NCBI GenBank assembly: GCA_964458705.1
Contig: CAYWKD010000013.1
Span: 1 to 64,000, forward strand
Direction: 5' to 3'
Length of the DNA stretch: 64,000 nucleotides
Source: JAAUTG01 sp964458705
GTDB taxonomy: Bacteria > Bacteroidota > Bacteroidia > Chitinophagales > Saprospiraceae
Position 1 is the first letter of the stretch. The number at the start of each line of letters is the position of its first letter. The notes below the pieces were generated by a model, which was given only the letters and a program-made list of their open reading frames with translations, ran no database searches and was not told where the DNA came from. This document shows, in pieces, positions 62,767 through 64,000 of this stretch. The position numbers and the translations under genes were made by a program.

Positions 62767-63651
62767 TTACAGTGAGGCTCTCAATGTATCAATAGATTTT
62801 TGGGTGAGCATACTGTAAAAGTCTTCGGTGAATGCTGAGCTTCCATGGTCTTCTAAGAATTTTAGCTGCTCTGGTGCTAGACCCTCTGGATTTTCATCAA
62901 TGCTATTTGGAAAAGGATTAGCTGGCGTGCGATCAAGGGGTGGACAAAACTCAACTGACAATGCACCATCATAGCCTACTTCTTTGAGAGTAGCAATTAT
63001 TTCTACCCAGTCCAACGTACCCATACCGGGTGCAAAGCGGTTATTATCTGCTACATGAAAGCCCACCAAACGGTCTTTGACTTGATGAATAGCAGCATAA
63101 TAATCTGACTCTTCCAAGTTCATGTGAAAAATATCTAAACACACTCCACAATCGGAACTTGTAGCTTCCGCTAGAGCTAGTGCTTGTGAAGCCCGATTAA
63201 TAAAATAGGTTTCAAAACGATTAATTGGTTCAATACCTAATTGAATGCCTGCTGCTTTAGCAAATTCATAGCATTCTTTCATGGCTTCCACTGCCCAGGT
63301 CCATTCTTCTTGTGGTCGCCCGTCAGGTACAATTTTTCCAACAGTTGCTGGTACAACAGAAACCATTGTGCCATCTAGTTCTTTGACCATTGTTACAACA
63401 TCTTTAACGTACTGAATGGACTTGGCACGTTGTGCTTCGTCTTTGGCTACTAAGTTGCGGTCTCCCATCATTAAAGTAACCGAACCCCAACATTTTAAAT
63501 TATTTTTTCGTAAAAGTCGGCGGACGTATTTAGTGTTATATTTTTCTGGTGAGCCTTCTATTTCTAAAGCGTCATAGCCTTGGCTAGATATGCGAGCTAT
63601 TGTCTTTTCTATTGGCTCTGCTCTCATCCAATTGTGTATTGCAATTTGCAT
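62767..63651 (-). CDS. TIM-barrel sugar epimerase/isomerase (tagatose 3-epimerase-like)
   Basis: A 294-residue protein of the xylose-isomerase-like AP-endonuclease-2 fold. Four metal ligands line up with those of D-tagatose/psicose 3-epimerases: Glu141 (GIEPINRFET), Asp173 (CLDIFHMN), His199 (FHVADNNR) and Glu234 (SVEFCPP). It probably epimerises or isomerises a keto sugar. It starts with ATG at 63651 and appears to lead the cluster ending at 59976. Confidence 0.85.
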   Translation of the reverse strand: MQIAIHNWMRAEPIEKTIARISSQGYDALEIEGSPEKYNTKYVRRLLRKNNLKCWGSVTLMMGDRNLVAKDEAQRAKSIQYVKDVVTMVKELDGTMVSVVPATVGKIVPDGRPQEEWTWAVEAMKECYEFAKAAGIQLGIEPINRFETYFINRASQALALAEATSSDCGVCLDIFHMNLEESDYYAAIHQVKDRLVGFHVADNNRFAPGMGTLDWVEIIATLKEVGYDGALSVEFCPPLDRTPANPFPNSIDENPEGLAPEQLKFLEDHGSSAFTEDFYSMLTQKSIDTLRASL

Positions 63652-63817
63652 TTATGATGAAGTTTAAAGTTGATGATTGTAATGCGTCTCTAATGCCTGT
63701 GATTTTTAATTTCCCTTAAGTCAGTATTAACCATTCTATGAAGAGACGCTGCTTCAAATTTAATATTTTACAACTAATTTTCACAGAGTTCATTTCATTT
63801 ATCACTAGAATGACTAT

Positions 63818-64000
63818 TTATAGCTTGCTCACCACCAGTTTTCTTAGCCAACTTTCTTGTTTCTCTAGTATGATCTGAGCCTCTTTTTGGTAAGTGTGTG
63901 TTTCATTCTGAGCTATGGATGTAAGTAGGGTTATGGCTGCTTCGGTTTTATTTTGCTTTAGAAAAGTTGCCACTAAGCCACGTTCGGCCTTATGGATATT
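63818..64000 (-). CDS. C-terminal fragment of a TPR-like protein (runs off the window)
   Basis: Too short to appear as a complete gene. Reading from 64000 down to the stop at 63818 gives 60 residues, including AERGLVATFLKQNKTEAAITLL and ending RKLVVSKL. The spacing of small and large residues looks like a last tetratricopeptide repeat and capping helix. The rest lies beyond the window, so the identity is unknown. The gap 63652-63817 shows nothing else clear. Confidence 0.6.
   Translation of the reverse strand, partial: NIHKAERGLVATFLKQNKTEAAITLLTSIAQNETHTYQKEAQIILEKQESWLRKLVVSKL

Noticed and set aside
1..64000. tRNA, rRNA, tmRNA, riboswitch or CRISPR array
   Set aside because: No conserved T-loop sequence with acceptor pairing, no rRNA segments, no regular short direct repeats, and no recognisable riboswitch core in the intergenic regions I read.

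Overview
The window reads as chromosomal DNA of a low-GC member of the Bacteroidota, probably from the Saprospiria/Chitinophagia side of the phylum, although the class is an inference. Three kinds of evidence point there: secreted proteins ending in type IX secretion (T9SS) sorting domains (2142-4379, 21202-22794), several start sites preceded by the phylum's promoter box TAnnTTTG, and family content such as DUF4271, DUF2461, a single-heme planctomycete-type cytochrome fused to DUF2231, a Bacteroidota-type Mfd and HtpG, and a GHMP kinase. I see no tRNA, rRNA, CRISPR array or intact insertion sequence.

Layout. 1-734 has no convincing gene but carries three successive hairpin-plus-T-tract terminators on the + strand. 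735-7387 holds tetrapyrrole genes (hemA, hemD), a secreted metalloprotease, DUF4271 and a Nudix hydrolase. 6794-9408 is a minus-strand operon: SDR oxidoreductase, mannonate dehydratase uxuA, and a PD-(D/E)XK nuclease-like protein coupled to uxuA. 9522-25705 holds envelope and housekeeping genes: bamA, a penicillin acylase, a TonB receptor, rhomboid, a glucosaminidase, sixA, a vanadium-peroxidase-like lipoprotein, a secreted LVIVD protein, a thioesterase, a TrmH methylase, a zinc-ribbon protein, a GHMP kinase and a TlpA-like protein. 25802-42913 carries an unknown membrane protein, thrBC, mfd, an antiporter, a SemiSWEET, scpA, htpG, an AI-2E family permease, DUF2461, an ECF sigma factor and a glycosyltransferase. 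43628-56318 has ctaA, a very large outer-membrane barrel, an esterase, fabG, pdeM, a TlpA-like protein, parA with a ribbon-helix-helix partner, yidC and ybjQ. 56330-64000 ends with the cytochrome fusion protein, a lipoprotein and a minus-strand cluster of sugar or sugar-acid enzymes.

The most interesting theme is chromosome replication and segregation. Two near-ideal parS palindromes lie at 28897-28912 and 29267-29282, inside and just after thrC. Perfect DnaA boxes lie on both sides of ctaA (43418-43426 and 44742-44750), and by hand count the + strand changes from C-rich to G-rich across that gene, so this is a candidate oriC. At 52.5 kb a ParA ATPase is followed by a 163-residue protein with a C-terminal ribbon-helix-helix fold and two N-terminal copies of a short amphipathic motif. 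Their promoter overlaps an inverted repeat that could be an operator or centromere. scpA, whose product works with SMC, lies between the parS sites and the candidate origin. No parB is in the window, so a ParB/parS system and a ParA/RHH system may coexist near the origin. This is inferred from sequence only.

Start sites were moved from the longest reading frame where signal peptides, family N-termini or promoter positions argued for it; each case is noted in the entry.
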